From Gemmatimonadota bacterium (lineage in GTDB: Bacteria > Gemmatimonadota > Gemmatimonadetes > Gemmatimonadales > Gemmatimonadaceae), in assembly GCA_021413975.1 (NCBI GenBank), contig JAIOPJ010000054.1:310001-374000 (forward strand): DNA of 64,000 bases, given 5' to 3'. The notes under the pieces were generated by a model, which saw only the letters and a program-made list of their open reading frames with translations, did no database searches and was not told the origin of the DNA. Shown in pieces: positions 62,615 to 64,000 of this stretch (the stretch's first letter is position 1; each line of letters begins with the position of its first letter). A program made the position numbers and the translations under genes.

Positions 62615-63802
62615 ATGCTCACCCCGAAGACGCTCCCCGCACTGCAGTCGGCACTGGCCGACGCCGGACTCGACGGCTGGCTCCTCTACGACTTCCGCGG
62701 ACTCAATCCCGTCGCCGGTTCGTTGCTCGGCATGCACGGCTTCGTGACCCGCCGGATCTTCGCGTGGATCCCCACCGAGGGGAACCCGGTCGCCATCACC
62801 CACGCGATCGAACAGGCCCCGTGGGTCGACTGGCCGGCCGAATGGGAGAAGATCGTCTACGTCTCGTGGCGCGTGCTCGAGGAGGCCCTGCCGAGGCTCG
62901 TGGGCGGCAAGCGCGTGGCCATGGAGTACTCGCCCGGTGACGCGGTGCCGGTCGTCGATCGCGTGCCGGCCGGTGTGCTCGAACTCGTGCGCGCGAGCGG
63001 CGCCGAGGTGGTCACGAGTGCCGAACTCGTCTCGCGCTTCTTCGCCCGGTGGAGCGCGGCCGAGATCGCCGCTCATCACCGCAACGCCGAGGCGCTCCGC
63101 GCGCTCGCGCTCGAGGCGTTCCAGCGGATCGGCGCGGCGGCGCGTGGCACGTCGCCGCTGCACGAGCACGAGGTGCAGGCCTGGCTGCAGGAGGGATTCG
63201 GCCGGCATGGCATGGAATCCGACCATGGTCCCATCATCGCCGCGACCGAGAACGCGGCGAGCCCGCACTACGAGCCGTCGGCGCCGGCACCACGTGCCTT
63301 CCGCGAGGGTGACGTGGTGCTGATCGACCTCTTCGCCACCGACAAGGGGGGCGCGGGGATGTGGGCCGACCAGACCTGGATGGCGAGCATCGGTACGCCG
63401 ACGGCACGGGCCCTGGAGGTCTGGTCGGCGATCCGCGATGCGCGGGACGCCGCGATCGCGCTGCTGCGGCGCAAGCTCGCCGCCGGGGAGCCCGTGCGCG
63501 GCGGCGAGGCGGATGATGCGGCGCGCGCGGTGATCGAGGCGAGGGGCTTCGGGGAGTACTTCACGCATCGCACCGGCCACAGCATCGACGCCCGCGGACT
63601 GCACGGCATGGGCCCGAACATCGACAACCTCGAGACCCGCGAGACCCGCCTGCTCGTGCCCGGGGTCGGCTTCTCGATCGAGCCCGGCATCTACATCGCG
63701 GGGGAGATCGGCATGCGCACCGAGGTCAACGGGTATGTCGACGCCGACGGCGCGTTGGTGATCACCCCGGCCGGGATCCAGCACGACCTCGTGATCCTCT
63801 AG
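62615..63802 (+). CDS. M24-family Xaa-Pro aminopeptidase-like protein
   Basis: 395 residues. Seen: creatinase/prolidase N-terminal domain (LQSALADAGLDGWLLYDF, ARR-like body), then the pita-bread catalytic domain with the two-metal ligands: Asp in DVVLIDLF, Asp in GMWADQTW, His in HRTGHSIDARG, Glu in FSIEPGIY, and Glu in MRTEVNGYV. Known: M24B enzymes cut before proline or act on related bonds. No signal peptide; cytoplasmic. GAGGCCCC precedes the ATG at 62615. Its stop codon begins the terminator hairpin shared with ctaB. Confidence 0.92.
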   Translation: MLTPKTLPALQSALADAGLDGWLLYDFRGLNPVAGSLLGMHGFVTRRIFAWIPTEGNPVAITHAIEQAPWVDWPAEWEKIVYVSWRVLEEALPRLVGGKRVAMEYSPGDAVPVVDRVPAGVLELVRASGAEVVTSAELVSRFFARWSAAEIAAHHRNAEALRALALEAFQRIGAAARGTSPLHEHEVQAWLQEGFGRHGMESDHGPIIAATENAASPHYEPSAPAPRAFREGDVVLIDLFATDKGGAGMWADQTWMASIGTPTARALEVWSAIRDARDAAIALLRRKLAAGEPVRGGEADDAARAVIEARGFGEYFTHRTGHSIDARGLHGMGPNIDNLETRETRLLVPGVGFSIEPGIYIAGEIGMRTEVNGYVDADGALVITPAGIQHDLVIL

Positions 63803-63834
63803 CGGCGCGCGGGCCCGAACGCCCGCGCGCCGCT
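63801..63834. terminator. Bidirectional terminator overlapping both stop codons
   Basis: A 14-bp perfect stem (63801-63814 with 63821-63834, AGCGGCGCGCGGGC) and six-base loop span from the last bases of the M24 stop to the ctaB stop of the opposite strand. It is the only sequence between these convergent genes. No T-run, but GC strength is high. Confidence 0.7.
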
Positions 63835-64000
63835 AGAAGCCCAGCGCGGCGGGCAGGTGCCGGTCGACGACCATCGCGACGAAGATCAGCGCGAGGTAGA
63901 GGAGCGAGTAGCCGTAGACCCACCACGCCGGCTTCACGAAGTCCGCGGCGGTGCGCACGCGCCAGACGCCGTGGAGCAGGATCCCGCCGAGCACGAGCGC
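63833..64000 (-). CDS. ctaB: Probable protoheme IX farnesyltransferase, C-terminal fragment
   Basis: 55 C-terminal residues up to the window edge, ending HLPAALGF. Seen: two hydrophobic segments, LVLGGILLHGVWRVRTAAD and YSLLYLALIFVAMVVD, the latter like the last helix of CtaB/UbiA-type prenyltransferases (F-S-x-x-Y-L-x-x-L-F). Known: CtaB makes heme O, the substrate of the CtaA/COX15 enzyme at the other end of the window. The call rests on a short tail and needs the upstream sequence; another UbiA-like protein is possible. Confidence 0.5.
   Translation of the reverse strand, partial: ALVLGGILLHGVWRVRTAADFVKPAWWVYGYSLLYLALIFVAMVVDRHLPAALGF

Overview
The window is high-GC, gene-dense bacterial chromosome with about 58 genes, few spacers and many stop/start overlaps. 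The gene set fits a Gemmatimonadota-type Gram-negative: TonB-dependent receptor with a carboxypeptidase-regulatory-like domain, GMC oxidoreductase with a gluconate 2-dehydrogenase subunit 3 partner, Tat-exported TIM-barrel sugar isomerase, many secreted M20/M28/M16/M24 peptidases, a Ser/Thr kinase with a large sensor region, heme A synthesis and system I cytochrome c maturation. The taxonomic call is inference from gene content; no rRNA, tRNA, IS element, phage or CRISPR was found.

Layout. 1-8.9 kb: truncated Gfo/Idh oxidoreductase, heme A synthase, an M20 peptidase / subunit 3 / GMC operon whose GMC gene carries an in-frame amber codon, Hsp20, sugar isomerase, acyltransferase, M28 peptidase. 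8.9-9.2 kb: nested inverted and tandem repeats. 9.2-21 kb: two MFS transporters, a Ycf46-like AAA ATPase, small lipoprotein, CotH-like protein, ABC exporter, glycerophosphodiester phosphodiesterase, TonB receptor. 21-32.6 kb: a minus-strand chain of nine genes, most overlapping by 1-4 bases, running from a predicted selenocysteine peroxiredoxin through glycerate 2-kinase, agmatine-to-putrescine enzymes (AguB, AguA), a Ser/Thr kinase, a lipoprotein ligand-binding protein and a chemoreceptor to QueC and QueE. 32.7-42 kb: metallo-beta-lactamase-fold/SnoaL fusion, aconitase, patatin-ferredoxin fusion, kynureninase-like enzyme, SxxK hydrolase and PsuG. 42-47.4 kb: TPR / ABC ATPase / permease / M16 peptidase operon. 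47.4-56 kb: AsnB, DUF2461, M28, cyclic-nucleotide-binding protein, DsbA-like thioredoxin, acetyl-CoA synthetase. 56-64 kb: STAS protein, CcmABCD plus pyrophosphatase, a four-gene minus operon (anti-sigma-like zinc finger, DUF92, flavin reductase, DUF1707), V4R-like protein, M24 peptidase and the end of a probable CtaB.

The most notable reading is the gene at 32018-32587. It looks like two ORFs split by a UGA, but the UGA sits exactly at the peroxidatic cysteine position, the frame is open on both sides, and a perfect 7-bp hairpin with a GU-containing loop lies about 22 nt downstream, as expected for a bacterial SECIS. By contrast the amber codon in the GMC gene (4286-4288) has no recoding signal that I can see and looks like a nonsense mutation or a sequence error. 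Other points of interest are the kinase / binding protein / chemoreceptor module, a repeat filling the queC-queE gap, a patatin-ferredoxin fusion, and two probable CUG start codons at CTGA overlaps.
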